The position numbers and the translations under genes were made by a program. DNA of 64,000 nt from Spirochaetota bacterium (GTDB lineage Bacteria > Spirochaetota > Brachyspiria > Brachyspirales > JACRPF01). The stretch is taken from positions 124,001 to 188,000 of the forward strand of contig JACRPF010000008.1 of NCBI GenBank assembly GCA_016214035.1, read 5' to 3'. A model generated the notes under the pieces. It made no database searches, had not been told where the DNA came from, and was given only the letters and a program-made list of their open reading frames with translations. Positions 19,398-29,544 of this stretch are shown here, one piece after another. How positions within the stretch are numbered: position 1 is the first letter of the stretch; each line of letters starts with the position of its first letter.

Positions 19398-20369
19398 TTA
19401 TCGCATGCCGAGAGTCGCATTATACTCAGCAAGCTTCTCCTTGATTTCCTGAATGATCATTTCATTCGCGCCGATCATCCGTTCAAGATCGCTGTCAGTC
19501 TTCATGGCGACGCGATCAAGCGTCTTAAGATCGTTATTGTTGAGGAAGTTCGCCGTCCTGATTGAGAACTCAACTTCTTCTATATGAACGTCCTTAAGTC
19601 TGTCAAGCGCGCTTTCTTCCTGTGATCCGTCCTCGCTGCCGCTTTCATCGTCAGCTTCCTCGATGTGGAGGAATGCGAACAGATTGTTGCGCAGTATCTT
19701 TGCAGCCCATGAGACCGCTTTATCCGGACTGATGGTGCCGTTCGTTTCAACTTCCAGCGTGAGTTTACCGTAATCGGTGCGCTGCCCGACGCGGATATCT
19801 TCGACATTAAGCTTGACCCGGCGTATCGGAGAATACATCGCATCGATGGCGACAGCGCCGATCTCCTGTACGAGCTGTTCGTTCATTTCTGACGGAACAT
19901 ACCCGTAACCGGAATCGATCTGAAGATCCATGACTATCTTGCCGCCTTCGGACAGCGTGGCGATAACGTGATCCTTGTTGAACACTTCAACCGAACTGTC
20001 TGCCGCCGCAATATCACCGGTGGTGAACGTTCCGGGGCCTTCCTTCTTTATGTGTACCATCTTGGTGTCAAGACCGTCGGTGAGGCGCACCACCGCACGT
20101 TTCAGGTTCAGTATGATCATGGCGGTGTCTTCTTTTACGCCTTTGATGTTCTCATACTCGTTGCTTACACCTTCGATCTTTATCGTCGATACCGCATAAC
20201 CCGGAATCGAAGAGAGCAATGCGCGGCGGAGGGCATTCCCTATGGTCACCGCATAGCCTTTTTCGAACGGCTGAGCGACGAATTTACCGTACTCTTTGGT
20301 CATCGCCTCTTTTTCAAACGTGACCCGATGCGGTTTTTTCGTTGATTCAAGAATATCTTTGAGCGCCAT
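19398..20369 (-). CDS. rpoA: RNA polymerase subunit alpha
   Basis: Assembles beta and beta-prime and contacts promoters and activators. The 323-residue protein has the assembly domain with FVAQPFEKGYAVTIGNALRRALLSSIPG (conserved dimerisation segment, residues about 31-58) and GYGYVPSEMN. A short acidic linker (DDESGSEDGSQEES) precedes the C-terminal domain, which holds VEFSIRTANFLNNNDLKTL. The usual 'R..NCL....I.T..DL' pattern is kept, with TANFL in place of the more common NCL. Located between rpsD and rplQ, as in most bacteria. Confidence 0.97.
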   Translation of the reverse strand: MALKDILESTKKPHRVTFEKEAMTKEYGKFVAQPFEKGYAVTIGNALRRALLSSIPGYAVSTIKIEGVSNEYENIKGVKEDTAMIILNLKRAVVRLTDGLDTKMVHIKKEGPGTFTTGDIAAADSSVEVFNKDHVIATLSEGGKIVMDLQIDSGYGYVPSEMNEQLVQEIGAVAIDAMYSPIRRVKLNVEDIRVGQRTDYGKLTLEVETNGTISPDKAVSWAAKILRNNLFAFLHIEEADDESGSEDGSQEESALDRLKDVHIEEVEFSIRTANFLNNNDLKTLDRVAMKTDSDLERMIGANEMIIQEIKEKLAEYNATLGMR

Positions 20370-20387
20370 GTACTACAACCTCGCTTT

Positions 20388-21014
20388 TTATTTCGAATAG
20401 AGCTCGATGATCAGCTGCTCTGTTATCGGGTAATCGATGTGCTCGCGCCGCGGCAGGGACACAATCTTGCCTTGCTGTGCGGCCGGATCATATGACAACC
20501 ACGCCTGCAAATACTCAACCTTCATGTTCTCCAATATCGCTTTGATGACCGGGCGTTCCTTGCTCTTGGGATTGAACTCGATGACATCACCAAGCTTCAC
20601 TGTGTATGACGGAATCGCGACTTTGTGGCCGTTCACGAATATATGATTATGCGTGACAAACTGCCGCGCCTGCGGACGCGACTTTGCGTATCCGAGACGA
20701 TAGAGCACATTGTCAAGTCTGAGCTCAAGCAGCATGAGCAAATCTTCGCCGGTGATACCCTTGCGTTTTGCCGCTGCACGGTACATATTCCTGAACTGCC
20801 GCTCAAGAACTCCGTACATGCGTTTCACCTTCTGCTTTTCACGCAGCTGAACTCCGAACTCGGAGAGCTGTTTGATGCGCCGGTTACGCGGCCCCGGGAT
20901 ATCCCGTTTTTTCGTTATTGAACATTTTGCGGAAAGGCACCGTTCGCCCTTCAGCATTAATTTAACTCTCTCTCGTCTGCACAATCTGCAAACCGAACCT
21001 GTGTGTCGTGCCAT
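20388..21014 (-). CDS. rpsD: 30S ribosomal protein S4, zinc-binding form
   Basis: Primary 16S-binding protein of the body of the small subunit, 208 residues. The N-terminus carries a four-cysteine zinc motif (Cys9, Cys12, Cys26, Cys31: C-x2-C-x13-C-x4-C), so this is the C+ form. The S4 RNA-binding domain begins with LELRLDNVLYRLGYAKSRPQARQFVTHNHI (about 95-125). Gene order rpsM-rpsK-rpsD-rpoA-rplQ is the classic alpha operon. S4 regulates this operon in E. coli; no pseudoknot target was recognised here. Confidence 0.97.
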   Translation of the reverse strand: MARHTGSVCRLCRRERVKLMLKGERCLSAKCSITKKRDIPGPRNRRIKQLSEFGVQLREKQKVKRMYGVLERQFRNMYRAAAKRKGITGEDLLMLLELRLDNVLYRLGYAKSRPQARQFVTHNHIFVNGHKVAIPSYTVKLGDVIEFNPKSKERPVIKAILENMKVEYLQAWLSYDPAAQQGKIVSLPRREHIDYPITEQLIIELYSK

Positions 21015-21033
21015 GATATCTCCTTACCTATTC

Positions 21034-21477
21034 CTATACGCGGCGCCGTTTCTTCGGACGGCATCCATTATGCGGTATCGGCGTTACGTCTTTAATCGCA
21101 AGCACCTTAATTCCTGCGCTCTCGATCGCACGGACAGCTGATTCACGTCCCATACCGGGACCTTTTACTTTAACATCAACCTCGCGCACACCGGCGTCGA
21201 ATGCGCGCTGCGATGCGCGTTCACTGGCCATCTGAGCTGCAAACGGCGTCGATTTTTTCGAGCCTTTGAAACCAACGGCACCCGAGGACGATGTCACAAT
21301 CACATTCCCTCTGCGGTCGGTTATCGTCACTATAGTATTATTGAAGCTGGCATGTACATGTACATAGCCGAACGCTTCAATCTTTCTTTCTTTCTTTTTC
21401 TTGGCGATTGCAGAATCTGCTGCTTTTTTCGCCGCCGCCTTCTGGGTGTCGGTAAGACCCGCTTTTACATCAGCCAC
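21034..21477 (-). CDS. rpsK: 30S ribosomal protein S11
   Basis: Platform protein of the small subunit near the mRNA exit. Core motifs [45 protein letters not shown] and the basic end [12 protein letters not shown] are all present. At 147 residues it is about 18 longer than usual because of an Ala/Lys-rich N-terminal stretch (residues 1-34). The ATG is 21 bases after the rpsM stop. Confidence 0.96.
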   Translation of the reverse strand: MADVKAGLTDTQKAAAKKAADSAIAKKKKERKIEAFGYVHVHASFNNTIVTITDRRGNVIVTSSSGAVGFKGSKKSTPFAAQMASERASQRAFDAGVREVDVKVKGPGMGRESAVRAIESAGIKVLAIKDVTPIPHNGCRPKKRRRV

Positions 21478-21498
21478 GTGTTATCTCCTTGATTCCTC

Positions 21499-21885
21499 TT
21501 ATCCCTTGGTCGGGACCTTCTTCTTGCCGGCAACGGTCTTGCGTCCGCCGCCGCGCGCATTGCGAGAATTGGTACGGGTGCGTTGACCGCGCACCGGCAG
21601 CCGTTTCTGATGCCGTACGCCGCGGTACGTCTTAATATCCCGCAGCCGCTTGATATTCATCATCACTTCGGTGCGAAGATCACCCTCGACCTTTGTCGTC
21701 GATTCGATCGCTTCGCGGATGGCGGTGATCTGCGAGTCATTAAGATCCCCTGCCTTCAACGTGTATTCGATCTTTGCTTTATCGCAGATCGATTTCGCCA
21801 TTGAGCGACCGATACCATAGATAGCGGTGAGCGCAAATGCGATGCTTTTCTTTGGGGCTAAATCAACCCCGGCGATGCGTGCCAT
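21499..21885 (-). CDS. rpsM: 30S ribosomal protein S13
   Basis: Head protein that touches the P-site tRNA and the L5 bridge. The 128 residues include [29 protein letters not shown] (helix-hairpin-helix) and the basic C-terminal tail [20 protein letters not shown] that reaches the P site. Length and order (after rpmJ) are standard. Its start lies 12 bases downstream of the rpmJ stop. Confidence 0.97.
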   Translation of the reverse strand: MARIAGVDLAPKKSIAFALTAIYGIGRSMAKSICDKAKIEYTLKAGDLNDSQITAIREAIESTTKVEGDLRTEVMMNIKRLRDIKTYRGVRHQKRLPVRGQRTRTNSRNARGGGRKTVAGKKKVPTKG

Positions 21886-21897
21886 ACCGTGTGCTCC

Positions 21898-22011
21898 TTA
21901 TGCCTGTTTCTGCTTATGACGCGGATTCTTGCAGATTATCCGTATCACGCCTTTACGTCGCACAATCTGGCATTGATTGCAGCGTTTTTTAATCGAACTT
22001 CTTACTTTCAT
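21898..22011 (-). CDS. rpmJ: 50S ribosomal protein L36
   Basis: A 37-residue protein, [14 protein letters not shown] to the end HKQKQA. It keeps the zinc ribbon ligands Cys11, Cys14, Cys27 and His32, so it is the zinc-binding (C+) form. It sits between infA and rpsM, its usual place. It is easily missed because of its size. Confidence 0.95.
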   Translation of the reverse strand: MKVRSSIKKRCNQCQIVRRKGVIRIICKNPRHKQKQA

Positions 22012-22037
22012 ATCACTAGCTCCGTTCTTAAATCAGT

Positions 22038-22259
22038 TCACTTATATCGGTAAATAATCCGCCCTTTCGTCAGGTCATAGGGCGAAAGTTCAAGCGTTAC
22101 TTTGTCTCCCGGCAATATCCGGATGAAGTTCATCCGCATCTTCCCCGAAATATGCGCCAGAATCTGATGACCGTTCTGAAGCTTCACCCTGAATGTTGCA
22201 TTCGGCAGTGACTCGAACACCACGCCTTCAACCTCAATGGTTTCCTTGCTTTCAGACAT
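22038..22259 (-). CDS. infA: Translation initiation factor IF-1
   Basis: An S1/OB-fold protein that occupies the A site during initiation. The 73 residues contain [39 protein letters not shown] and the end [12 protein letters not shown], matching family length and sequence. It follows secY directly, without adk or map genes between them, an economical variant of the spc-alpha junction. Confidence 0.97.
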   Translation of the reverse strand: MSESKETIEVEGVVFESLPNATFRVKLQNGHQILAHISGKMRMNFIRILPGDKVTLELSPYDLTKGRIIYRYK

Positions 22260-22264
22260 GCAAC

Positions 22265-23587
22265 CTATCTCCTGTAGGTCTTTGCTTTTTTCATAAAGCC
22301 TTCATAATTGTGCATCTGCAGTCTAGATTCTATCTGTTTCATAGTGTCAAGATCGACCGCGATGAGGATCAGGAGCGATGTACCGCCCATCAGATACGGC
22401 AACTCACGCGGTGCGCTCGCGAACATCGGAACCTTGAGGATCAGGTCGGGGAATATCGCGATCATCGCCAGAAAAAACGATCCGCCAAAGGTGAGCCGGC
22501 TCAATACGCCTTTGAGGTATTCGGCAGTCTGTGTTCCCGGACGTATACCCGGAACGAACCCGCCTGAACGCTTCAAATTCTCGGCAATATCTACCGGATT
22601 GAACAGCACCGATGTGTACAGATACGCGAATCCGATTACGAGCAGGAAATAGATGATGATATAACTCCATGTCCCGTGCTGAAATATCATGAACAGTGAG
22701 TTAAGCCATTTCGCGTGAAAAATACTTGATACCTGCGATGGCACCATAATAATCGCTGATGCAAAAATAATCGGAATAACACCCGATGGATTTATCTTGA
22801 ATGGGATATGCGTATTCTGTGCGCCGTACACGCGGTTGCCGACAACACGCTTTGCATACTGCACCGGAATGCGCCGTTGTCCCGATTCCTCATATACGAC
22901 GAGGAAAATGACTACTGCGAAAATAACCAGCAAGAGCACCATCGCCAGCGCATTAAAATCACCTGTCCGTACTTTCTCAAACGCGTTGAATATCGCCGCA
23001 GGGATTCTTGCCGCAATACCGGCATAGATGATGAGCGAGGTACCGTTCCCGATACCGCGTTCGGTTATTTGTTCACCTAACCAGACGAGAAACATGGTTC
23101 CGGTTATCGAGGTAAGCATGACGAGAAGGAGAAACCCGATTCCGGGATTCTCGAAATACACCATACGTCCGCCCTCAATACCTTTAATCCAGTTCGCCAA
23201 GGCCAGCGACTGAACACCGCAAAATACTATAGTAAGATATCGTGTGAACTGATTGATCTTTTTTCGTCCCTGCTCGCCTTCTTTCTGCAGCCGTTCTATC
23301 GAAGGAACGATGACACCGAGAAGCTGCATTACGATAGATGCCGTAATATACGGCATGATACCGAGTGCAAATATCGTGAACTTGAAAAGCGCTCCACCGG
23401 AAAACAGGTCGATGATACCGAGTAAACCGCCGCCTGAACGTTCAAAATACGCAAGCAGTTCCGCCGGATTGATACCCGGGGTCGGAATGTGTGCGCCAAG
23501 GCGGTACACGACGAGAGCGCCGAGCGAAAATAATATTCTGCTCCGTAATTCCGGTACTTTGAAGATATTTGAGAGCGTGCTTGCCAT
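22265..23587 (-). CDS. secY: Protein translocase subunit SecY
   Basis: Central channel of the Sec translocon with about ten membrane helices in 440 residues. It shows the N-terminal [27 protein letters not shown], the plug region with [33 protein letters not shown], and [15 protein letters not shown] further on. The basic cytosolic loops [14 protein letters not shown] and the C-terminal segment are conserved. The start overlaps the rplO stop by one base (TAATG), implying translational coupling. Confidence 0.97.
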   Translation of the reverse strand: MASTLSNIFKVPELRSRILFSLGALVVYRLGAHIPTPGINPAELLAYFERSGGGLLGIIDLFSGGALFKFTIFALGIMPYITASIVMQLLGVIVPSIERLQKEGEQGRKKINQFTRYLTIVFCGVQSLALANWIKGIEGGRMVYFENPGIGFLLLVMLTSITGTMFLVWLGEQITERGIGNGTSLIIYAGIAARIPAAIFNAFEKVRTGDFNALAMVLLLVIFAVVIFLVVYEESGQRRIPVQYAKRVVGNRVYGAQNTHIPFKINPSGVIPIIFASAIIMVPSQVSSIFHAKWLNSLFMIFQHGTWSYIIIYFLLVIGFAYLYTSVLFNPVDIAENLKRSGGFVPGIRPGTQTAEYLKGVLSRLTFGGSFFLAMIAIFPDLILKVPMFASAPRELPYLMGGTSLLILIAVDLDTMKQIESRLQMHNYEGFMKKAKTYRR

Positions 23588-24081
23588 TATGCCTTCACCT
23601 TACCGGCGTTTTTTTCAGCGCGTACCCACTTTGCATGCTCAACAATGATGACTTTCCCGCCGGCTTTCTCGATTTTTGCAACCGCTGTTTTACTGGCAGC
23701 ATCAACCGTAACCGTGACGGCTTTCGTTATTTCACCGTCACTGAGTATCTTAATGCGGTTCGCCGCTGCCGATAGAAATCCTTTTTTCAAAAGCATATCG
23801 CGGTCGACAGCCGAAGCGCCGAGCTTGTCCAAATCACCGACACTGATCACTTCAAATCCTTTATTGAAACGCACATTGTTAAAACCGAACTTCGGCAGAC
23901 GGCGCAGAAGCGGTATCTGTCCGCCCTCGAAACCGAGCTTACGGCGATATCCGCTGCGCTGCTGCGCGCCTTTATTGCCTTCGCCTGCGGTGCATCCCCA
24001 TCCGGAACCGGTACCACGGCCGATGCGTTTAGAATCTTTCCGGCAGCCTTTCGGGGCCGGGATTATTTTCTTATTTTCCAT
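23587..24081 (-). CDS. rplO: 50S ribosomal protein L15
   Basis: Late-assembly large-subunit protein. The Gly-rich N-terminal RNA-binding stretch GRGTGSGWGCTAGEGNKGAQ is followed by GFEGGQIPLLRRLPKFGFNN, both diagnostic. The protein has 164 residues, slightly longer than the usual ~145-150, with an Ala/Lys C-terminal tail. It lies 2 bases after rpmD and overlaps secY by one base. Confidence 0.96.
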   Translation of the reverse strand: MENKKIIPAPKGCRKDSKRIGRGTGSGWGCTAGEGNKGAQQRSGYRRKLGFEGGQIPLLRRLPKFGFNNVRFNKGFEVISVGDLDKLGASAVDRDMLLKKGFLSAAANRIKILSDGEITKAVTVTVDAASKTAVAKIEKAGGKVIIVEHAKWVRAEKNAGKVKA

Positions 24082-24083
24082 AA

Positions 24084-24269
24084 CTATTTAACCTCGCGCA
24101 CGCTCAGGAGATGCGACACTTTATTGATCATGCCCTGCACAACCGGCGTAAGATCCTTCTCGACCACACGCACATGTCTGCTGAAACCGAGCGCACGCAC
24201 GGTATCTTTCTGAGAATGATGCTGCCGAATGACCGACTTCATCAATGTTATTTGAACTTTCTTCGCCAT
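24084..24269 (-). CDS. rpmD: 50S ribosomal protein L30
   Basis: A 61-residue protein with QITLMKSVIRQHHSQKDTVRALG and VQGMINKVSHLL, the short bacterial L30 form. Its position between rpsE and rplO confirms the call. Confidence 0.94.
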   Translation of the reverse strand: MAKKVQITLMKSVIRQHHSQKDTVRALGFSRHVRVVEKDLTPVVQGMINKVSHLLSVREVK

Positions 24270-24285
24270 ACTATTCCCTCGTCAT

Positions 24286-24849
24286 CTATTCTGCGGGTGC
24301 CGCTTCGGCCGCTACCGCGCTTTTTCCGAAAAGTTCTTCAACCGTCTTGCCCCGCTTTCTGGCAATTGCTTCGATGCTCATGATGCGTGTCAAAGCCTCG
24401 AACGTCGCTTTCGCGCTGTTGATCGCCGTCGACGAACCAAGACATTTTGAAAGAATATTCTTGACGCCTGCCGCTTCAAGAACCGCCCGCACCGCTCCGC
24501 CGGCTATAACACCGGTACCTTTGCTCGCCGGTTTTAACAGAACGCGGGTGCTGCCGTGACGCCCGATAATCTCGTGCGGAACGGTACCGCCCCGTAAACT
24601 GACTCTGATCATGGTTTTCTTTGCATGTTCGGTTGCCTTTCGTATGGCTTCCGGCACTTCTTTCGCCTTGCCGAATCCGATACCGACACGACCCATCTTA
24701 TCTCCGAGCACGATGAGCGCCGAAAAGCTGAAGCGCCTACCGCCTTTCACCACTTTTGAAACGCGGTTAAGGTCTATTATCTTTTCCTCGAATTCCTTTT
24801 TCTCGTCATGTCCGACTTCGAGCTCTTTTTCACGATTCCGTTTTGCCAC
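24286..24849 (-). CDS. rpsE: 30S ribosomal protein S5
   Basis: Small-subunit protein at the mRNA entry, important for decoding accuracy. The double-stranded-RNA-binding-like domain ([20 protein letters not shown]) and the second domain [20 protein letters not shown] are clear. [23 protein letters not shown] loop follows. At 187 residues it is a little long, with an N-terminal charged stretch and an Ala/Glu tail. Confidence 0.96.
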   Translation of the reverse strand: MAKRNREKELEVGHDEKKEFEEKIIDLNRVSKVVKGGRRFSFSALIVLGDKMGRVGIGFGKAKEVPEAIRKATEHAKKTMIRVSLRGGTVPHEIIGRHGSTRVLLKPASKGTGVIAGGAVRAVLEAAGVKNILSKCLGSSTAINSAKATFEALTRIMSIEAIARKRGKTVEELFGKSAVAAEAAPAE

Positions 24850-24874
24850 GGCTTTTCTCCTTGCTGTGTTCCCG

Positions 24875-25231
24875 TCAGAATTTCAGGCCGGCTTCACGCG
24901 CCGCTTCCGCGAGCGCTTTCACCTTGCCGTGATAACTCAATCCGTTGCGGTCAAAAACAACTTTATCAACATTCTTTTTCAACGCACGTTCTCCGATGAG
25001 CTTACCGATCGTCTTTGCGGCCTCAAGATTCTTGCCGCTCTTCAGATCTTTTTCCATCGTTGATGCGCTTACGATGGTAACACCCTTCGTATCGTCTATC
25101 ACCTGGGCTGAGATATAACGAAGGCTTTTCGTTATCGTAAGGCGCGGGCGCGACTCGTCTCCGCTTACGCGTTTACGTATCGTCATTTTGCGCCGTATTT
25201 TGCTTGCTTTGATTTGTTCGCGTTCCGTCAT
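24875..25231 (-). CDS. rplR: 50S ribosomal protein L18
   Basis: 5S rRNA-binding protein of 118 residues. It shows [32 protein letters not shown] and [27 protein letters not shown], all canonical. It is located between rplF and rpsE. Confidence 0.96.
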   Translation of the reverse strand: MTEREQIKASKIRRKMTIRKRVSGDESRPRLTITKSLRYISAQVIDDTKGVTIVSASTMEKDLKSGKNLEAAKTIGKLIGERALKKNVDKVVFDRNGLSYHGKVKALAEAAREAGLKF

Positions 25232-25246
25232 TGTATGGTCCTTAGT

Positions 25247-25825
25247 TTACTTGGCAGCTGCCTTTCCTTCTTTTCTGCGTACATGCTCGCCCTGATAGCG
25301 GACGCCTTTTCCCTTATAGGGCTCAACCGTGCGCTGTTTGCGGACAAAGGCGGAGAATTCACCCACCATGTCTTTGTTAGCGCCCTGTATCGTAATGGTC
25401 ACCTGACCTTTATCGACTTCTATCTTAAGACCCTGGGGTATCGGAAGACGCACATCGTGTGAATATCCGAGTTTCATGAGCAGCGTCGTCCCTTCAATGC
25501 TCGCGCGATAACCGACGCCTTCGAGCAAGAGCACCTTGGTAAACCCTTTGGTAACACCGTCAATCATATTCCGAATAATCTTCCATGTAAGTCCGAGAAA
25601 TGAAGAATAATTCTTCTTTATCTCGCGTAACAGCCGTTCCTTATCGGTTATCCCGAGATCAGGTGCAGTTACCGTTACCGCATTATCGACGACCTTGATC
25701 AACACTTTGGGAGAAAATGTTTGTGTTAGCGAACCCAACTTGCCTTTAACGGTCACCGTTGTTCCATTCACTGATACCTCGACACCCGCAGGTATCGGTA
25801 TCGCTCTTTTTGCTATTCTGCTCAT
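25247..25825 (-). CDS. rplF: 50S ribosomal protein L6
   Basis: Large-subunit protein near the factor-binding site. The 192 residues include MSRIAKRAIPIPAGVEV, the first repeat, and the conserved C-terminal segment RTVEPYKGKGVRYQGEHVRRKEGK with an Ala-Ala-Lys end. Slightly longer than the common 178. Confidence 0.96.
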   Translation of the reverse strand: MSRIAKRAIPIPAGVEVSVNGTTVTVKGKLGSLTQTFSPKVLIKVVDNAVTVTAPDLGITDKERLLREIKKNYSSFLGLTWKIIRNMIDGVTKGFTKVLLLEGVGYRASIEGTTLLMKLGYSHDVRLPIPQGLKIEVDKGQVTITIQGANKDMVGEFSAFVRKQRTVEPYKGKGVRYQGEHVRRKEGKAAAK

Positions 25826-25844
25826 AATTTGTCCTTACTACCCG

Positions 25845-26249
25845 TCACCAAACGTAGCAGATGACTTCGCCGCCGACCTGCAGCGAACGGGCCTTTTTAT
25901 CCGACATCATGCCTTTTTGCGTCGATATCACCGCAACACCGAGTCCGTTGAGTACCTGCGGCATTGATTCCACCGATGTATACACACGGAGTCCCGGGCG
26001 TGATATCCGGCGTAAACCGTCAATCGCCGGTGTCTTGGTCTCATCATATTTGAGTACGACTTTGATCTTGGAATAATTCTTGCCCTTCACATCAACTTTG
26101 CGGACATTCTCAATATAACCCTCGTCTTTCAGAAGGCGCATCACATTGAGTATTTTGCCGCTGAACGGTATTTCAACTGCGTTTTTGCGGGCGCGTATTC
26201 CGTTGCGCACAACAGTCAATGCGTCGCCTATTGTATCATGTATACTCAT
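25845..26249 (-). CDS. rpsH: 30S ribosomal protein S8
   Basis: Primary 16S-binding protein, 134 residues. DTIGDALTVVRNGIRARK at the N-terminus and STQKGMMSDKKARSLQVGGEVICYVW at the end are diagnostic. In E. coli S8 represses the spc operon; no matching site was recognised near rplE here. Confidence 0.96.
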   Translation of the reverse strand: MSIHDTIGDALTVVRNGIRARKNAVEIPFSGKILNVMRLLKDEGYIENVRKVDVKGKNYSKIKVVLKYDETKTPAIDGLRRISRPGLRVYTSVESMPQVLNGLGVAVISTQKGMMSDKKARSLQVGGEVICYVW

Positions 26250-26258
26250 CGTATTCTC

Positions 26259-26444
26259 CTACCAGCTTGCCTTCACGACGCCGGGAATCATCCCGTTGCT
26301 CGCGAGTTTCCTGAAACACAATCTGCACATATCATAATCACGGATATATGCCCGCGGCCGTCCGCAGAGAGGACAGCGGTTATGCTTCCTCGTCATATAT
26401 TTCGGCTTTCGAGCAGCCTTTACGCGCATCGCCAGACGTGCCAT
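26259..26444 (-). CDS. rpsZ: 30S ribosomal protein S14, type Z (zinc-binding)
   Basis: The short 61-residue S14 with a four-cysteine zinc finger (CPLCGRP at 24-30 and CRLCFRKLA at 40-48). The ATG at 26444 is used because it gives [16 protein letters not shown], has an AGGAG site upstream, and starts after the rplE stop at 26455. An open frame extends further upstream but overlaps rplE. The usual position between L5 and S8 is kept. Confidence 0.95.
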   Translation of the reverse strand: MARLAMRVKAARKPKYMTRKHNRCPLCGRPRAYIRDYDMCRLCFRKLASNGMIPGVVKASW

Positions 26445-26454
26445 TATCTTTCTC

Positions 26455-26994
26455 CTACTTTTTTCTGAACGGGAGACCGAGCCGTGAAAGCAGCTCAAGC
26501 GCTTCCTCATTCGTCTTCGCCGTTGTACCGATGGTGATGTTAAGTCCCTTCACCATATCGGTCTTTTCATATGATATCTCAGGGAAAATGATATGCTCTT
26601 TTACCCCGAGATTATAATTACCTTTGCCGTCAAATGAGCGCCGCGGTATACCCTGAAAGTCACGGACACGCGGAAGGGCGACATAGATAAGCCGCTCAAG
26701 GAATTCATACGCGCGGTTTCCACGCAGCGTCACTTTACATCCGAGCGGCATGCCCTGGCGAATCTTGAAGTTCGATATCGCCTTCTTCGCCAACGTCTTC
26801 TGCACACGCTGACCGGCTATCAGTGACAGTTCGTCCGCGGCAGTGTCGACAAATTTCTTGTCGTCAACCGCTTTTGAAATGCCCATATTCAGCACGATCT
26901 TGTCAAGTCTCGGCACCGCCATTATAGAAGCATACTTCATCGCTTCCTTCATCTCGGGCCGGATTTTCTTTAAGTAAGTTTCTTTCAATCCCAT
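26455..26994 (-). CDS. rplE: 50S ribosomal protein L5
   Basis: Binds 5S rRNA and contacts P-site tRNA; 179 residues. Motifs include [60 protein letters not shown] and the C-terminal [23 protein letters not shown]. Confidence 0.97.
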   Translation of the reverse strand: MGLKETYLKKIRPEMKEAMKYASIMAVPRLDKIVLNMGISKAVDDKKFVDTAADELSLIAGQRVQKTLAKKAISNFKIRQGMPLGCKVTLRGNRAYEFLERLIYVALPRVRDFQGIPRRSFDGKGNYNLGVKEHIIFPEISYEKTDMVKGLNITIGTTAKTNEEALELLSRLGLPFRKK

Positions 26995-27008
26995 AACGTC
27001 TTTTGTCC

Positions 27009-27377
27009 TTATTTATCCAAAAGTTCGCCGCTTTTTTTATCAAACCGCTTGAGAACGCCGTCAACCAATTTTCTTCCGATACGAACCGGCTTATTGAGTT
27101 TCGATGAGAGCAACATCACTTTGCCGATAGCCATCGGAGCTTCTTTCTCTATAATACCGCCTTTCTGATGCTTCTGACTTTTCTGAACTGTCTTTTTCAT
27201 CATATTGACGTTCTTGACCACAACCTTTCCAAGGGAACGGTCAACAGAAAGCACTTCGCCCTGCTTACCTTTATACTGCCCGCTGATAACCTGGACGTTA
27301 TCGCCTTTTCTTATTTTGAACTTTACACCGGCATTGAGCGCCCGTGTAGCGGCTTTTTTACTGTACTTTTTCGGCAT
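27009..27377 (-). CDS. rplX: 50S ribosomal protein L24
   Basis: Assembly-initiating protein with a KOW motif (KIRKGDNVQVISGQYKGKQGEVL, about residues 21-43). The length of 122 exceeds the common ~103, with extra residues at both ends (basic N-terminus PKKYSKKAATRALN). Located between rplN and rplE. Confidence 0.95.
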   Translation of the reverse strand: MPKKYSKKAATRALNAGVKFKIRKGDNVQVISGQYKGKQGEVLSVDRSLGKVVVKNVNMMKKTVQKSQKHQKGGIIEKEAPMAIGKVMLLSSKLNKPVRIGRKLVDGVLKRFDKKSGELLDK

Positions 27378-27387
27378 CGATCATCTC

Positions 27388-27756
27388 CTATAATACTTCG
27401 GGAGCAAGAGATACGATTTTCATGAAACCCTTATCGCGCAGTTCACGCGCAACCGGTCCGAAAATTCGTTTCCCGCGAGGCTCAAGTTTATCGTCTATCA
27501 CTACCGCCGCATTCTCATCAAAGCGGATATATGAACCATCGCTCCGTTTAATTTCCTTCTTGGTGCGAACGATGACCGCTTTCACAATCCCGCCCTTCTC
27601 AAATGAAGACGTGGGAAGGAGATCCTTAATCGAACAAACGATGACGTCGCCTACCGATGCATACCGGCGGCGTGTACCGCCAAGGACCTTGATGCATTTC
27701 AGAAGTTTAATACCGGTATTATCGGCTACCGCAAGCCGCGAGAGTGTCTGTATCAT
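27388..27756 (-). CDS. rplN: 50S ribosomal protein L14
   Basis: 122 residues, the exact family length, with [42 protein letters not shown] and the end [11 protein letters not shown]. It forms part of intersubunit bridges. Confidence 0.97.
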   Translation of the reverse strand: MIQTLSRLAVADNTGIKLLKCIKVLGGTRRRYASVGDVIVCSIKDLLPTSSFEKGGIVKAVIVRTKKEIKRSDGSYIRFDENAAVVIDDKLEPRGKRIFGPVARELRDKGFMKIVSLAPEVL

Positions 27757-27773
27757 ACTGTTTCCTCAGACCT

Positions 27774-28163
27774 TTATGAATTCGCCGGAGGGTTCGCCGG
27801 GTCCGCTGTTGCAACCGGTGCTTCCTGCTTCGGCGGAATTTTCTTTTCAACTTTCATTGCTTTTTCAACAGCCGCTTCAAGCTCGACTTTTACATCGCGC
27901 ACATCGGCCTTTTTCACTATCTCAAGCAGCCGGAAATGCTTGTCTTTGCTCAGCGGACGACATTCGATGATGCGCACTTCGTCGCCGGCAGTACATTCAT
28001 TCTTTTCATCGTGCGCCTTGAAACGCACGGTCAAAATCACGGGTTTGCGATACTGCGGATGTATATTCTTGCGAACAACCTTAACCACAATCGTCTTATT
28101 GCGGGCATTGTTGACCACAAAACCCTGCAGAATCTTTTTCTTCGATACTTCCTTTGTTTCCAC
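27774..28163 (-). CDS. rpsQ: 30S ribosomal protein S17 with C-terminal extension
   Basis: OB-fold primary assembly protein. The conserved core is KKILQGFVVNNARNKTIVV, VILTVRFKAHDEKNECTAGD, then VRIIECRPLSKDKHFRLLEI. At 129 residues it is about 45 longer than usual. The surplus is a tail beyond residue 88 rich in Ala, Lys, Glu and Pro with no recognisable domain. The tail is in frame, codon use is unchanged, and rplN follows after 17 bases, so this is not a frameshift. Confidence 0.94.
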   Translation of the reverse strand: METKEVSKKKILQGFVVNNARNKTIVVKVVRKNIHPQYRKPVILTVRFKAHDEKNECTAGDEVRIIECRPLSKDKHFRLLEIVKKADVRDVKVELEAAVEKAMKVEKKIPPKQEAPVATADPANPPANS

Positions 28164-28175
28164 AATAACGCTCCG

Positions 28176-28391
28176 CTACTTTTTCGCCGCTTGCAGTGCA
28201 TGCGCGCGTAGATATGTCTTGATCCGTGCGATATCACGACGGGCAGCTTTAACCAGATGCACCTGAGTCAATTCTCCGGTAACCTTGGTAAAGCGGCGTT
28301 TCTGATATTCAGCCTGCATCTCGGTGAGTTTCGCCGAGAGCTGTTCCGTCGTCATGTCTTTATAACCTATCTCAGTCTTCTTTGTTGCCAT
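28176..28391 (-). CDS. rpmC: 50S ribosomal protein L29
   Basis: 71 residues, two-helix protein near the exit tunnel. [22 protein letters not shown] and [16 protein letters not shown] match the family. The ATG at 28391 is chosen because a GAGGA site lies six bases upstream; the ATG at 28397 is too close to it. Confidence 0.93.
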   Translation of the reverse strand: MATKKTEIGYKDMTTEQLSAKLTEMQAEYQKRRFTKVTGELTQVHLVKAARRDIARIKTYLRAHALQAAKK

Positions 28392-28393
28392 TA

Positions 28394-28804
28394 TCATTCC
28401 TCACGCTTGACGAATTTCGTCTTGATGGGCAGCTTGTATTTCGCCAGCCGGAATGCTTCCCGTGCGGTAGCCTCATCAACACCGGCCATCTCGAACATGA
28501 TGCGTCCCGGCTTTATCACCGCTACCCAGAACTCAGGGTTTCCTTTTCCTTTTCCCATCCGTGTTTCTGCCGGCTTTTTCGTATAGGGCTTATCCGGGAA
28601 AATACGGATCCACAATTTCCCGACGCGTTTCATGAACCGCATGATTGCTACACGCGCGGCTTCAATCTGCTTGTCTTTAACCCATGCGCACTCAAGTGCG
28701 ATTAAGCCGTAATCACCGAATGCGAAATTGCTTCCGCGTTTTGCATTGCCGGTCATGCGACCGCGATGCTGTTTTCTGAACTTTGTCCGTGACGGTGCCA
28801 GCAT
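28394..28804 (-). CDS. rplP: 50S ribosomal protein L16
   Basis: Core protein near the A site, 136 residues. [53 protein letters not shown] and [11 protein letters not shown] are all typical. It shares one base with the rpsC stop. Confidence 0.97.
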   Translation of the reverse strand: MLAPSRTKFRKQHRGRMTGNAKRGSNFAFGDYGLIALECAWVKDKQIEAARVAIMRFMKRVGKLWIRIFPDKPYTKKPAETRMGKGKGNPEFWVAVIKPGRIMFEMAGVDEATAREAFRLAKYKLPIKTKFVKREE

Positions 28805-29541
28805 TATGCAACTCCTTTGCTTGTCACAACTTTGCCCGCATCATCCTGGACTTTCTTGTCTTTTTTATCGAGGATTTCTCCCTTGTATATCCAGACCTTC
28901 ACGCCGGAAATACCGTACGTGGTAAGCGCGCGTGCTGTGCCGTAATCGATATCGGCGCGAAGCGTATGCAACGGCACCGAACCTTCCATATATTTCTCGG
29001 TGCGGGCGATATCAGCGCCGCCAAGGCGACCGGCGCACACGACTTTGATGCCCTTTGCGCCGTTACGCATTGCCTGGGAAACCGCCTGTTTCATGGCGCG
29101 ACGAAACGATATTCTGTTCTCAAGCTGCCGTGCGACCGACTGCGCAACTATCGCAGCGTCTATATCCGGCTGTTTGATCTCTTTTATCGATATTTGAATC
29201 GGTTTCGTTGTATATTTCTGCAACGCGTTCTTCAGCAGTTCGACACGTGCGCCTTTCGGTCCGATAACAACACCCGGACGTGCCGAATGAATGAAAACAT
29301 TTATACGGTCTGAAAAACGCACCAGTTCAACACTTGATATGGCCGGATCGAAATTCTCACGCTTTCCGCCCATTTTTTTCTGTTCTTCTTTCAGTGTCTT
29401 GGAATAGAAATCATCTATTGCCTGGCGCAGTTTGATATCTTCGTGCAGATTCTTGGCATAATTCCGGCTGTCAAACCACTTGGAAGCCCACGTTTTATTG
29501 ATGCCCAATCTGAGCGATATCGGGTTTACCTTCTGACCCAT
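28804..29541 (-). CDS. rpsC: 30S ribosomal protein S3
   Basis: Mature mRNA entry-channel protein, 245 residues. It starts [20 protein letters not shown], carries a KH domain with [17 protein letters not shown] and the C-terminal domain with [21 protein letters not shown] and [18 protein letters not shown] short Lys/Asp tail follows. The overlap with rplP is one base. Confidence 0.97.
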   Translation of the reverse strand: MGQKVNPISLRLGINKTWASKWFDSRNYAKNLHEDIKLRQAIDDFYSKTLKEEQKKMGGKRENFDPAISSVELVRFSDRINVFIHSARPGVVIGPKGARVELLKNALQKYTTKPIQISIKEIKQPDIDAAIVAQSVARQLENRISFRRAMKQAVSQAMRNGAKGIKVVCAGRLGGADIARTEKYMEGSVPLHTLRADIDYGTARALTTYGISGVKVWIYKGEILDKKDKKVQDDAGKVVTSKGVA

Positions 29542-29544
29542 TGC